Program-made: the position numbers and the translations under genes
NCBI GenBank assembly: GCA_019637225.1
Contig: JAHBWC010000043.1
Location: 1 to 64,000 of the forward strand
DNA length: 64,000 nucleotides
Direction of reading: 5' to 3'
Origin: Labilithrix sp.
Lineage (GTDB): Bacteria; Myxococcota_A; Polyangia; Polyangiales; Polyangiaceae
In this document: positions 39,114 to 51,313 of the stretch, one piece after another
Position numbering within the stretch: position 1 is the first letter of the stretch
Layout: each line of letters begins with the position of its first letter
Notes under the pieces: generated by a model
Told to the model about the DNA's origin: nothing
The model's database searches: none
The model's input: the letters and a program-made list of their open reading frames with translations, nothing else

Positions 39114-41168
39114 CTACTTCTTGAACAGCTTTCCGAAAATGCCGCCGAGCGTCTCGGGCGGCGCGGGCTTGCTCCCCCCGCCTCCGCCCATGCCGGGCGG
39201 CGGCTTGCTCACGCCGCCGCGCATGTTGTGGAGGCGGACCTCGCGCATCGCGTCGAGGTTGCGCGGGTTGAGCTCCGCCGCCTTCTTGAAGTCCTTGAGC
39301 GCCTTGTTCGCCTCTTCGGCGCGCTTGTAGAGCATGCCGCGGTAGAAGTACGCGCGCTCGCAGTTGGCGTTCTTCTGGATGCAGCGGTCGAGCAGGATGA
39401 CCTTCTCGAGCGTCTTTTCGCGGCTCAGCCACTCGGGCTTCTGCGCGTCGAGCCAGGCGAGCGTCGCGAGGTAGTCGGCCTGCTCGCCGTCGAGCGAGAC
39501 GCACCGCTTGACGATCTCGTACGCCTGCGGGTCGCTCATGCTCCTCTTGAGGAGGAACTCCGCCTTCTGGAACTCGGTCGCGGCCTCGAGGATCGCCTGG
39601 ATCTTCGCCTGGTCCTCGGGGGTGGCGCCGCCGTCCTTCAGCAGCATCATGTAGTCCTGCCGCTTGCCGGGATCCATCAGGGTCGCGTGGGCCTCGGTCA
39701 GGTGCGTGAAGACCTTGCTGCACGCGTCCTTCGCGTCGACGAGCGCGGGAGGGAGGCGGTCCGGGTGCCAGACCTTCGCGAGCCCGATGAACGCCCTCTG
39801 GACCGCCTCGGGCGCGGCGTCCCGCTCGAGGCCCAGCATCTGGAAGTAGTCCTGCGACGTGATCTGATCGGCGCGCTCGAGGATCTTCGTCTTCAGCGCG
39901 TTCTGCTCCGCGGTGAGCTGCCTCGAGCTCGGCGGCGGCGCGACCGACATCGAGCCCGACGAAGCCGGGTGCTCCGACGCGCTCACGATCTGCGGGACGC
40001 TCGCGGGCGCGGGCACGCTCGGCGCCTGCGCGGCAGGCATCGCGGGCGGGATCGCCGACTGCTGGATCGTCTGCGTGATCATCGACCCGATGTCCATCAA
40101 GCCGCCGGGGCTCGCGGCGGGCGCCGTGATCACGGGCTCGGGCGGGATCGCGGGCGTCGCGCCGAACGCGCCCGTCGGCGAAGCCTGCGCGCTGAACGCG
40201 TTGACCGGCGCCTTCATCCCCGGGCTCGACGCGCGCTCGTCGTTCGCTCCCGACGCCGCGACGTGCTCCTCGACGACCAGCGGGCTACGCGAGGCCTGCC
40301 GCTGGAGCTGGACGCGCGCGAACGCCTGCCCGCTCGACGGGGGCGCCGCCTGGACGTTGGCAGCGGCGTGACGCCCGGTGCCGGAGACGCTCGGTGCGGC
40401 GGCTTGCGGAGGCGGCGCGGGCGCTTGAGCCTGCGCGTCGATCAGCTCCACCTGCTTCATGATCATCAGGAAGTAGACGAGAACCTGACCGAGGCTCGGG
40501 CCGAGGACGCCGGAGACGTCCACGACACGCACCGGGCGCTGGCGGAGAAGCTCGACGGCCTGCTGCTCTTGCGGAGTAAACGCGAAGCGCTGGAGTTGCG
40601 CGCTCGCCGACGCGCGCAGCAGCGCGCTGCCGACCCGCCGGAGCGTGGCGTCGACGTGCTCCCACGCCGGCGTTTCGCGCACGCCGCGCCAGAGGACGGG
40701 GAACGGGTCGATCGGGGTCGGAGGTCCGCCGTAGGCCTGGAGGAGATCGAGGCCGTCGAAGTACGCGAACGTCGTGTCGCCCGAGAGGCTGAAGAGGTGC
40801 TCGACCTTGCGCTCCACCTGGGAGCGAAGGCCGGCGTCGAGGCGCGCGGGGTCGATCGCGCCCATCTCGAGCAGGACTTGCCCCTGGAGGCGCGGCCCCT
40901 CCTGCATTCGCGCGAGCGACGCGTGGAGCTGATCGGGCGAGATCATCCCGAGCTCCGTCAGCACGGTGCCGAGATAGTGGATCGGCTGCGCCGTCTGGAT
41001 CTTCGCCGGGCATCCGCCGACGACGAGCATCCTCGCGACCGAGGCGGCGTTGAGCGAGAGCTCGAACGTCCCCGTCAGCCGACGCTCCAGGGCGTAGACC
41101 AGGAGGTGCGGGAAGGGCGTCTTGAGGAACGACCCGGCTGCGGTAGGTGCCGGAAGCTGGTTTTGCAT
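39114..41168 (-). CDS. DUF4388-like / DnaJ J-domain / TPR protein
   Basis: 684 residues from ATG 41168. The N-terminal 250 residues resemble DUF4388/PATAN-type signalling domains (TGTFELSLNAASVARMLVV, VLLEMGAIDPARLDAGL). A Pro/Ala-rich stretch (about 265-430) follows. A J-domain lies at about 445-510 with the HPD motif in LAKVWHPDRLPP (about 468-470), the part that stimulates Hsp70 (DnaK). Behind it are TPR helices (about 570-650) and a Gly-rich tail. There is no G/F-rich or zinc region, so it is a class C J-protein that targets DnaK to a special client. Fusion with DUF4388 is typical of myxobacteria. Confidence 0.88.
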   Translation of the reverse strand: MQNQLPAPTAAGSFLKTPFPHLLVYALERRLTGTFELSLNAASVARMLVVGGCPAKIQTAQPIHYLGTVLTELGMISPDQLHASLARMQEGPRLQGQVLLEMGAIDPARLDAGLRSQVERKVEHLFSLSGDTTFAYFDGLDLLQAYGGPPTPIDPFPVLWRGVRETPAWEHVDATLRRVGSALLRASASAQLQRFAFTPQEQQAVELLRQRPVRVVDVSGVLGPSLGQVLVYFLMIMKQVELIDAQAQAPAPPPQAAAPSVSGTGRHAAANVQAAPPSSGQAFARVQLQRQASRSPLVVEEHVAASGANDERASSPGMKAPVNAFSAQASPTGAFGATPAIPPEPVITAPAASPGGLMDIGSMITQTIQQSAIPPAMPAAQAPSVPAPASVPQIVSASEHPASSGSMSVAPPPSSRQLTAEQNALKTKILERADQITSQDYFQMLGLERDAAPEAVQRAFIGLAKVWHPDRLPPALVDAKDACSKVFTHLTEAHATLMDPGKRQDYMMLLKDGGATPEDQAKIQAILEAATEFQKAEFLLKRSMSDPQAYEIVKRCVSLDGEQADYLATLAWLDAQKPEWLSREKTLEKVILLDRCIQKNANCERAYFYRGMLYKRAEEANKALKDFKKAAELNPRNLDAMREVRLHNMRGGVSKPPPGMGGGGGSKPAPPETLGGIFGKLFKK

Positions 41169-41370
41169 CGCGGCGAGCCCTCTCAGTTTACACGCATCGA
41201 GAACGCCGAGAAGGACCATCCGTCAGGGCGGGCGCGTTCGCGCGCGTCCTCGCGTTCGCGCGCGTGGGGCTATAGGGCGCCCGCTCCTCCTACATCCGCC
41301 GATGTGGGGGAAGGCCGCGGATCCGGGGTGCGTCCCCGGACTTGAGGCGTCGGCCACGGGAGCCGGCACG

Positions 41371-41991
41371 CTACGGCTTGCGAGCGACGCCGCGGATCGT
41401 CGGCCGGACGATCGGTAGAGACTTGCGCATGCTCTCTCGCGTCAGCGTCTCGAACGTGAAGCCGGCGCGCTCGATGGCGCTGGCGGTATCGCGCGTCAGG
41501 TGGCAGTTGCCGGCCAGGCGTGACCACAAGGGCTCGATGCGGCGCTGCCACCGGAGGCGCGCCGGGGCGTCCTCGGCCGCGACGTGCTCGAGGAAGATCA
41601 GCGCGCCGCCGGGCCGGAGCACGCGGCGGATCTCGCCGAGCGCCGCCATCGGATCGGGGACGGAGCAGAGCACGAGCGTCGAGACGACCGCGTCGAACGA
41701 GGCGTCTTCGAACGGCAGCGCGCCCGCGCTCGCGCGGACGATCTCGGCGTGCGCCGTGTCGGGCCGCCGCCGGAGGCGCACGAGCATGTGCTCGTCCGCG
41801 TCGGTGAGGACGAGCCGCTCGAGGGTGCGCGGGTAGAGCGCGACGTTGGCGCCCGTTCCGGCGCCGATCTCGAGCACCCGGCCGGCCCGCTCCGGCAGGG
41901 CCCCCAGCAGATCGCGGCGCCACTCCGCCAGGCAGGCCTCCTCGGTCCTGCGCATGAAGGGATCGTAGACCGTGGCGAACAGCCAGCTCAT
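41371..41991 (-). CDS. Class I SAM-dependent methyltransferase
   Basis: 206 residues. SAM-binding motif I is VLEIGAGTGANVALYP, motif II LVLTDADEHML, the acidic post-I region ASAGALPFEDASFDAVVS, and motif III RRVLRPGGALIFLEHV. The N-terminal YDPFMRRTEE and the C-terminal WSRLAGNCHLTRDT segments match small methyltransferases of the UbiE/METTL7 branch. Substrate unknown; related proteins methylate thiols, quinones or lipids. A possible leaderless promoter (TGCGAAGAT at 41998-42006) lies 6 nt before its ATG. Stands alone, divergent from the giant kinase. Confidence 0.9.
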   Translation of the reverse strand: MSWLFATVYDPFMRRTEEACLAEWRRDLLGALPERAGRVLEIGAGTGANVALYPRTLERLVLTDADEHMLVRLRRRPDTAHAEIVRASAGALPFEDASFDAVVSTLVLCSVPDPMAALGEIRRVLRPGGALIFLEHVAAEDAPARLRWQRRIEPLWSRLAGNCHLTRDTASAIERAGFTFETLTRESMRKSLPIVRPTIRGVARKP

Positions 41992-41997
41992 CGCCGC

Positions 41998-42006
41998 ATC
42001 TTCGCA
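41998..42006 (-). promoter_or_regulatory. Possible extended -10 element of the methyltransferase, leaderless
   Basis: TGCGAAGAT on the minus strand, 6 nt before ATG 41991. The hexamer GAAGAT keeps A2 and T6. Confidence 0.35.
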
Positions 42007-42156
42007 GCGACGCGCGGCTGCCGGGAAGCCTCACCGGGGCCTTGGAACATGGCCGTCGCATCGCGTCGGCACACACGGCACGACCGATGTGACGAACGCC
42101 CTGCGGCGCGCCTGCCCCGCGGCCCAGCCTGTGGCACAATCGCCGCGAACGCACCG

Positions 42157-46617
<4,461 letters not shown>

Positions 46618-46747
46618 TCCGGCGTCGCGGAGGCGCGCTCTGGCGGCTCGCGATCGAGCTTGTCCGTCGCGTCGACGCGGGGCGCGCGTGTCAGCGGCTT
46701 GCCCAAGGCTCGGTCGTACGCGCTAGACTGGTCGGGAGGTCCGCGCC

Positions 46748-46765
46748 TCGGGCCCTCCGGCCCGA
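46748..46765 (+). terminator. Hairpin downstream of the giant kinase
   Basis: TCGGGCC-CTCC-GGCCCGA followed by CTCTT. Perfect 7-bp stem with a 4-nt loop, about 130 nt after the kinase stop and 64 nt before the patatin gene. Confidence 0.4.
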
Positions 46766-46828
46766 CTCTTCGATGGGGCGCGCGCCTGGGGCGGGACCCG
46801 AAAACCAAGGAAAATCGACCCCCGATAC

Positions 46829-48118
46829 ATGACGACGACGGCTCTCAAAAATAGGCCGAGCCGCCGCACAGCGATGATCCTCTCCGGAGGCGGTGCTCGC
46901 GGCGCATACGAGGTGGGGGTCCTCTGGTACATCTTCGACGATCTCTCGCGCATGCGAGGGGCGCCGCCGAAGATCGACATCTTGTGCGGCACGAGCGTAG
47001 GCGCGATCAACGCCTGCTATCTCGCGGCGCACCTGACCGATCCGGTGCTCGGCATGCGCCGGCTCGTGCACCTCTGGAGCGAGCTGCAGATCACGCGGGT
47101 GCTCGGCTTCGGGCCGCGCCAGTTCGTCGGCATCCCGCGGCTGCTCCTCGGCGGAGGAGAAGGCACCGGGCTCTTCGACGTGCGGCCCATGGCAGAGCTC
47201 GTCCAGCGCGAGATCAGCTGGCGGGCGCTCGCCCGCGCGCTCCGGCGCAAGCAGCTCCGAGCGCTCACGGTCTCGACGACCGAGGTCGGGACCGGTCGCA
47301 CCGTGGTCTTCATGCAGACCGCGCCCGACGTCGACATCCCGCGGACGGCGCCCCCGCGCACGCTCTTCCGGTCGGATCACATCGGCCCGCACCACGCGCT
47401 CGCGAGCGCGGCGATCCCGCTGTTGTTCCCGCCGGTGCGGATCGACGACGAGCTCTACCTCGACGGCGGGCTCCGGCAGAACACGCCGATCGCGCCGGCG
47501 CTCCGGCTCGGCGCCACGCACATCTTCGCGATCGGCAGCTCGAGCGAGGTCAAGGGTGTGCGCGCCCACGAAGGCGCGCGCGACCTCAAGGCGCCGGGCG
47601 CGGCGTTCCTCCTCGGCAAGGTCCTCAACGCGTTCCTGCTCGATCACGTCGACGTCGACCTCGAGCTCCTGACGCGCCTCAACAACGTCATTCGCGACGG
47701 CACCAAGCACTACGGCAGCGGCTTCCTCGAGGCGATGTCGGAGCAGGCGCAGAAGCGCAACGCGCCGGCGTATCGGCTCGTGAACGCGTTCACGCTGCGT
47801 CCCACCGAGGACATGGGCAAGCTCGCGAGCGATCACGTCCGACGCGGCAAGCTCACCGGCAATCCGTTCCTCACGAAGCGGCTCTTGAACGCGCTCGACA
47901 TCGGCGTCGGCGACGAGGCCGATCTCGCGAGCTACCTGCTCTTCGACGGCCACTTCTGCCGGCAGCTCGTCGAGATGGGGCGAGCCGACGCGCACGCCCA
48001 CCGCGACGAGATCCTCGCGTTCTTCGGCGACGCCGACGACGACGGCGGCGGATCGATGGAGTCCGAGGACTCGGGGGTGTGGGACAAGCCCTCGCTCACC
48101 CTGCCGATCGGAACGTGA
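46829..48118 (+). CDS. Patatin-like phospholipase
   Basis: 429 residues. The oxyanion motif is SGGGARGAYEVG (about 19-30), the nucleophile elbow CGTSVGAIN (Ser about 55), and the catalytic Asp lies in LYLDGGLRQN (about 210). These form the Ser-Asp dyad of patatin lipid acyl hydrolases. There is no signal peptide, so it acts in the cytoplasm or is exported by another route. The C-terminal 170 residues are helical and specific to this subfamily. The downstream small lipoprotein gene follows closely on the same strand. Confidence 0.93.
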   Translation: MTTTALKNRPSRRTAMILSGGGARGAYEVGVLWYIFDDLSRMRGAPPKIDILCGTSVGAINACYLAAHLTDPVLGMRRLVHLWSELQITRVLGFGPRQFVGIPRLLLGGGEGTGLFDVRPMAELVQREISWRALARALRRKQLRALTVSTTEVGTGRTVVFMQTAPDVDIPRTAPPRTLFRSDHIGPHHALASAAIPLLFPPVRIDDELYLDGGLRQNTPIAPALRLGATHIFAIGSSSEVKGVRAHEGARDLKAPGAAFLLGKVLNAFLLDHVDVDLELLTRLNNVIRDGTKHYGSGFLEAMSEQAQKRNAPAYRLVNAFTLRPTEDMGKLASDHVRRGKLTGNPFLTKRLLNALDIGVGDEADLASYLLFDGHFCRQLVEMGRADAHAHRDEILAFFGDADDDGGGSMESEDSGVWDKPSLTLPIGT

Positions 48119-48180
48119 GCGCGCTCGAGCGTCATCTGGCCGGGAACAAACCGCGGCGCGGCTCGGTTTTCGATCGCGTG

Positions 48181-48729
48181 ATGGAACGCGGAGCGGTGGC
48201 GCGGCTCGTCGTCCTCGGCGTCCTCTCGAGCGCGATCGTGGGGTGCGAGCGCAAGCCTGCGCCGAGCGCCGACGCTTCGCCGGCGACCGTGGGCCCGACC
48301 GCCGCCGCGGAGCTGGCGCCTGATGCCGCCGTGGCGGCTGCGATCGAGAAGGTGGAGGTGCCGGAGGTCCGCATCCGCGCGGACGCCGACACGACCGTCC
48401 GCGTGACGTGGATCACGCCGCCGGGCACGGCGGTCAACGACGACGCTCCGTTCCGGGTCCGCTGGAATCGAAGCGACGGGCTGGCGGACGCGCCGAACGA
48501 CGTGAAGTCCACGGGCAGCGCGGTGAAGGACGGCTTCCGCGTGACGGTCCGTCCGATGGCGGGCGCACCGAACGCGACGCTCGGCGGCGAGATCAACATC
48601 GTCGTCTGCGATTCGCAGACCCACAGCGTCTGCGTCCCGGTGCGGCGCTCGGTCGAGCTCGGGTTCATCGCTGCCAAGGACGCGGCGGGCGAGGCGACCG
48701 TCGCGATCCCGCTGCCCGCCGCGAAGTGA
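48181..48729 (+). CDS. Small lipoprotein with a single beta domain
   Basis: 182 residues from ATG 48181, which puts the lipobox (LSSAIVGC) at the correct distance; a GTG at 48115 that overlaps the patatin stop as GTGA would add 22 residues in front. After an Ala/Pro linker, the mature domain (about 60-180) is beta-rich: VRVTWITPPGTAVNDDAPF, then GGEINIVVCDSQTHSVCVPV with two cysteines nine apart. The Cys arrangement and the closing strand resemble the N-terminal domain of DsbD/disulfide corrector proteins, but the match is weak. Probably made together with the patatin. Confidence 0.68.
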   Translation: MERGAVARLVVLGVLSSAIVGCERKPAPSADASPATVGPTAAAELAPDAAVAAAIEKVEVPEVRIRADADTTVRVTWITPPGTAVNDDAPFRVRWNRSDGLADAPNDVKSTGSAVKDGFRVTVRPMAGAPNATLGGEINIVVCDSQTHSVCVPVRRSVELGFIAAKDAAGEATVAIPLPAAK

Positions 48730-48765
48730 GGTCGACCGCGGCTCGGGCCGGACGCGCCCGCGCTC

Positions 48766-49098
48766 CTAGCTCGCCTGGACGAGCGCGAGGGAGTTCCCGT
48801 CGGGATCCTCGAAGCGCGCGACGGTCTCCGCGGCGGTGCGCTCGACCGTGAAGACGACGCCTCGGTTCTCGTAGATCGCGATCGCCTCGGCGATCGGCAC
48901 CTTCGGGTAGAGGTGCACGAGCGCCGGTGTGCTTCGGGGCCCCGCGCGGAGCGCGATGTGGAAGCCCTCCCCCGCGTCGACCACGGCCGACCCGTCGGCG
49001 GCCTCTCGAACTAGCTTCATCCCGAGCGTCTCGACGTAGAAGCGCACCGCCTGCGCGACGTCGCTGACGTCCAAGACGACGGCGCCGCCGCGGATCAT
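48766..49098 (-). CDS. VOC (glyoxalase/bleomycin-resistance) fold protein
   Basis: 110 residues, one vicinal-oxygen-chelate unit: GGAVVLDVSDVAQAVRFYVE, LGMKLVREAADGSAVVD, FHIALRAGP, and the closing FEDPDGNSLALVQ. Members bind a metal and act on small molecules or bind antibiotics. Both a His (in GFHIALR) and a Glu (in RFEDPDGN) are in metal-site positions. Function cannot be narrowed. Starts 2 nt after the stop of the HPKFG-type protein, so the two form an operon. Confidence 0.88.
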   Translation of the reverse strand: MIRGGAVVLDVSDVAQAVRFYVETLGMKLVREAADGSAVVDAGEGFHIALRAGPRSTPALVHLYPKVPIAEAIAIYENRGVVFTVERTAAETVARFEDPDGNSLALVQAS

Positions 49099-49100
49099 CG

Positions 49101-49385
49101 CTACGCCTGCCCGTGACCGAGCTTCTTCTTCCCTTCCTGGAAGAGGATCTCGACACGCAACGCGTCGGCGTCGGTCACGACGCCCTTGCCGAACTTGACG
49201 TGCTCGACGAGCTGACCCTTCGCGTAGCGCTCCGAGAGCACGTACCGCGCGAAGGCATCATCGGGCTTTCCGTCGGTGAGCTCTTCCCAGGACCTCTCGG
49301 GCTCGGCCGGCTTCGCCCAGAAATCCGTCTCGTTGTCTTTGTCACGGCCGCCCGCCGAACGAGACTTCGTGCGCTTCATCGACAT
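49101..49385 (-). CDS. Small HPKFG-type protein (VEHVKFGKGVV)
   Basis: 94 residues, basic N terminus (SMKRTKSRSAGGRDKD). The last 45 residues hold the small beta module LVEHVKFGKGVVTDADALR and LFQEGKKKLGHG that also ends the protein at 5702-6442. Here the module stands nearly alone behind an acidic/aromatic stretch (TDFWAKPAEPERSWEEL). Cytoplasmic. The role is unknown; its conserved small size and basic N terminus would permit nucleic-acid contact. Operon with the VOC gene. A possible -10 TGATAGAAG lies 11 nt upstream of ATG 49385. Confidence 0.75.
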   Translation of the reverse strand: MSMKRTKSRSAGGRDKDNETDFWAKPAEPERSWEELTDGKPDDAFARYVLSERYAKGQLVEHVKFGKGVVTDADALRVEILFQEGKKKLGHGQA

Positions 49386-49424
49386 GGTGAGGCCTTCTTC
49401 TATCAGAGCGCGGGCGCGTTGGCA

Positions 49425-50270
49425 TCAAGGCTCGAGCGGCTCGAGGAGGAGGTTGTCGGTGATCACGGTGATGGCGCCTCCCGATCCGTCGGTGGACGAG
49501 ATCCCGGCCGTCGCGTGCGGTTTTCCCGTGTAGTGGTGCGCCGACAGGTCCGCCGTGCCGGCGATCTGACCGTCGATGAGGACGACCGCCGAGCTCGCGC
49601 TGCCGCTCACGGTGACGCGCATCTCGACGCGGCTGAAGGCGTCGGGATTCAGCTTGCGGGTGAGCGGGGTGAACGCGACGACGGCGGTGGGCACGCCGTC
49701 CGTCACCGACCCGAACTCGAACAGCTCCAGGCGCTCGTTCAGGTCGCGCTTCAGCCTCACCGTGACCGTCCAGTAGGGATTGAGCCGGTAGATCGAGCAG
49801 AGGTCCACCGCGTACTGCGGGGCCGTCGTGACGATCCGCGTATCCCAGCTCAGCGAGAACGACGCGAGCGCGTCGAGCGGCCGGATGAGGATCGCGTGCG
49901 GGGTGCCGTCGCCGCGGCTCGGGAGCGAAGCCGCGAGCGCGGTCGGCGCGCTCACGAACATCGTCGACGTCGCTTCGGTCGTGCCCACGCCGTCGCGGAG
50001 GAAGCCCAGATCGAACGGATCTTTGTCGAAGTCCGCGCAGAGGATCGCGTTCGGGTGGTCGACGCAGCGGAACGGAGCGGCGGCGTCGACGTTGGGTGTC
50101 GCGCTGTCGCCGTCGCGATCGCCCGCGTCGTTCGGGCCGCCGTCGGGCGTGCCCGCGTCGTCGTCCGCCGGGGTGGGAGGTCCACCGCTGGAGTAACCCG
50201 ACAGGCTCCCCAACGAGCAAGCAACGAGGCCGGTGAGCGAGAGGACGACCAGGGCCGAGCGGCGCGTCAC
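49425..50270 (-). CDS. Lipoprotein with concanavalin/LamG-like beta-sandwich
   Basis: 281 residues from GTG 50270, supported by a TAGTCT element 6 nt upstream. The signal ends SLTGLVAC, a lipobox, followed by a Gly/Pro/Asp-rich linker. The mature domain (about 65-280) reads as a jelly-roll: LCADFDKDPFDLGF, LSWDTRIVTTAPQYAVDL, VTVRLKRDLNERLELFEFG, FSRVEMRVTVSGSASSAVV, and IDGQIAGTADL. Such LamG/DUF1080-like folds bind carbohydrate or are lectin-like. No catalytic residues stand out. Single gene. Confidence 0.72.
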   Translation of the reverse strand: MTRRSALVVLSLTGLVACSLGSLSGYSSGGPPTPADDDAGTPDGGPNDAGDRDGDSATPNVDAAAPFRCVDHPNAILCADFDKDPFDLGFLRDGVGTTEATSTMFVSAPTALAASLPSRGDGTPHAILIRPLDALASFSLSWDTRIVTTAPQYAVDLCSIYRLNPYWTVTVRLKRDLNERLELFEFGSVTDGVPTAVVAFTPLTRKLNPDAFSRVEMRVTVSGSASSAVVLIDGQIAGTADLSAHHYTGKPHATAGISSTDGSGGAITVITDNLLLEPLEP

Positions 50271-50276
50271 CGCCTC

Positions 50277-50282
50277 AGACTA
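50277..50282 (-). promoter_or_regulatory. -10 element of the LamG-like lipoprotein gene, leaderless
   Basis: TAGTCT on the minus strand, 6 nt before GTG 50270. Confidence 0.4.
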
Positions 50283-50477
50283 CCGGCAGATCCGGAGCCG
50301 AGGCGAGCGGTCGCCGCGGAGCCAGGCGCTTCCCGTGGCGAAAAGGGCGCGGGACGGGCCGCGCGGACGGCGCTCGACGATCGAGACCTACCTCGCGGCA
50401 GGGAAGCGCCGATCGGCGGGCGCACGACGCCGCGATTCGGCCTCGGGAAAGACAGCGTCACGCTCACCGCCCGTGTG

Positions 50478-50483
50478 TAGCAT
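50478..50483 (+). promoter_or_regulatory. -10 element of the GIDE-domain gene, leaderless
   Basis: TAGCAT, 7 nt before ATG 50491. There is no Shine-Dalgarno sequence between them. Confidence 0.4.
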
Positions 50484-50490
50484 CGCTCGC

Positions 50491-51273
50491 ATGGTCGCCC
50501 TGCTGTTCCTCGGAGGCATCCTCTTCATCGTCGGCCTCATCGTCACGCTGACGAACCTCAAGAACTTCAAGCGCCGTCAGCGCATCATCGCGACCCCGAC
50601 GTCGCCGATCATCCAGGCGCCGGGCAACGGCCTCGTCGAGATCAAGGGACGCATCACGCCGAGCGAGCAAGGCCTCGTGCAGACGCCGTTCAGCGGACGT
50701 CACGCCGTGTGGTGCCGCATCACGGTTCAGGAGCTCCGGTCGTCGGGGCGTAACTCCTACTGGCACACGCTGCTCACCGAGGTCGACGCGCGACCCTTCA
50801 TGGTCGACGACGGCTCGGGCCAGCTGGCGCGGGTGATGCCGCACGGCGCCAACGTCATGCTCGACAAGGCGAACGTCGCCTCGAGCGGCACGTTCAACGA
50901 CGCCGCGCCGCACCTCGAGGCCTTCCTGCAGTCGCGCGGGCTGAAGAGCACCTCGTGGCTCGGCTTCAACAAGAGCATTCGCTACGAGGAGGAAGTCCTC
51001 GCGCCGAACGATCCGCTCTACGCGCTCGGGCCGTCGCGCCGCGACGCGGGCCCGCCGGTGCACGACGGCTACCGCATGGTGCCGGGCAGCGAGCTCGTGA
51101 TGTTCCACGGCGTCGGACCGGAGGGCGAGCTCTTGCTGACGAACAAGACGGAGGAGCAGCTCACGGGGAAGCTGCTCACGGGCTTCGTCGTCGGCTTGGT
51201 GCTCGCGGGCCTCGGGCTCCTCCTCGGCTTCGGCGGTGTCGCCGCCGGTATCGCCGCGGCGCTCGAGCTCTAG
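50491..51273 (+). CDS. GIDE-domain membrane protein (MULAN-like topology without RING)
   Basis: 260 residues. An N-terminal transmembrane helix (VALLFLGGILFIVGLIVTL), a middle domain (about 40-215) and a C-terminal helix pair (TGFVVGLVLAGLGLLLGF). The middle part has GLVEIKGRITPSEQGL, PFSGRHAVWCRITVQE, MVDDGSGQLARVMPHGA and YRMVPGSELVMFHGVG, the pattern of the GIDE/BAM domain of the mitochondrial E3 ligase MULAN. Bacterial members lack the RING finger, as here. Function in bacteria is unknown; the domain may sense or shape membranes. Stands alone. Confidence 0.82.
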   Translation: MVALLFLGGILFIVGLIVTLTNLKNFKRRQRIIATPTSPIIQAPGNGLVEIKGRITPSEQGLVQTPFSGRHAVWCRITVQELRSSGRNSYWHTLLTEVDARPFMVDDGSGQLARVMPHGANVMLDKANVASSGTFNDAAPHLEAFLQSRGLKSTSWLGFNKSIRYEEEVLAPNDPLYALGPSRRDAGPPVHDGYRMVPGSELVMFHGVGPEGELLLTNKTEEQLTGKLLTGFVVGLVLAGLGLLLGFGGVAAGIAAALEL

Positions 51274-51313
51274 GACTCGGCCAGGCGCGTCGCGTCCGCC
51301 GGTCGTGGCGCCG

